Origin: M0108 sp044228695
GTDB lineage: Bacteria; Pseudomonadota; Gammaproteobacteria; Chromatiales; Chromatiaceae
Assembly (NCBI GenBank): GCA_044228695.1
Contig: JBGAUK010000079.1
Span: 1 to 16,454, forward strand
Length of the DNA stretch: 16,454 bases
Reading direction: 5' to 3'
The translations under genes were made by a program, and so were the position numbers. The notes below the pieces were generated by a model that saw only the letters and a program-made list of their open reading frames with translations, did not search any database and had not been told where the DNA came from. Shown one piece after another: positions 16,398 through 16,454 of the stretch (the stretch's first letter is position 1; every line of letters begins with the position of its first letter).

Positions 16398-16454
16398 ATG
16401 AACCTCCGGGAGGTCATCCTCCAACCCGTCGCCACGTCCGAGGAGGCGCGCTTC
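16398..16454 (+). CDS. DUF4338 (DruA-like) transposon protein, N-terminal fragment at window edge
   Basis: Nineteen codons are visible, starting MNLREVILQPVA and differing from the left copy at residues 13-14 (TS in place of AP). The rest lies outside the window, so whether this copy is intact cannot be judged. Its promoter and leader are conserved with the left copy, which supports the ATG at 16398. Confidence 0.65.
   Translation, partial: MNLREVILQPVATSEEARF

Larger units (their letters stand above)
16275..16454 (+). mobile_element. Right copy of the DUF4338-type transposable element (5' end, cut by window edge)
   Basis: This stretch is an inverted near-identical copy of 642-822. It begins at the same base (GCAGGGCTAA) and includes the same promoter and leader. 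The leader differs by a few substitutions and one base of length. It points outward, to the right, so the men-bch block lies between two divergent copies. Confidence 0.75.

Overview
The window looks like a chromosomal segment of a phototrophic gammaproteobacterium, most likely a purple sulfur bacterium (Chromatiaceae). The evidence is the very high GC content, bacteriochlorophyll magnesium-chelatase genes (bchI, bchD, bchO), a menaquinone (men) operon of proteobacterial type, and abundant REP-like and IS-like repeats. The genus cannot be fixed from sequence alone.

Layout. Positions 1-822 hold the 5' part of a DUF4338/DruA-like transposon gene on the minus strand. It carries an in-frame stop and is apparently cut at its 3' side by the end of an IS21-like element (1-77). 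Positions 979-8747 are a tight minus-strand operon, read right to left: alpha/beta hydrolase, menF, menD, menB, menA, menC, DHNA-CoA thioesterase. Four of its six junctions are essentially abutting (three ATGA overlaps and one 1-nt gap). After a divergent control region (8748-8958) the plus strand carries a lipoprotein hydrolase, a membrane-anchored hydrolase, bchI, bchD (ATGA overlap) and bchO. A repeat-rich gap (14823-15230) with a REP-like hairpin and a MITE-like palindrome follows, then a YheT-type hydrolase (15231-16226). From 16275 to the end a second copy of the DUF4338 element begins, inverted relative to the first.

How the genes work together. The men genes convert chorismate to isochorismate (MenF), SEPHCHC (MenD), then OSB (MenC), DHNA-CoA (MenB), DHNA (thioesterase) and demethylmenaquinone (MenA). 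No menE (OSB-CoA ligase) is present, and no gene can be called menH with confidence; the alpha/beta hydrolase heading the operon is a candidate. BchI, BchD and BchO act in Mg insertion into protoporphyrin IX (the large subunit BchH is not here). The window therefore joins quinone supply and bacteriochlorophyll synthesis, and five of its genes are alpha/beta hydrolases.

Most unusual points: (1) a REP/BIME-like mobile palindrome set lying in frame inside menD and translated as a duplicated linker; (2) an eightfold GGGGTC repeat spanning the menC end, which gives MenC a Gly-Ser tail and places a likely G-quadruplex directly before the thioesterase start; (3) the whole men-bch block bracketed by inverted, outward-pointing copies of one DUF4338 element.
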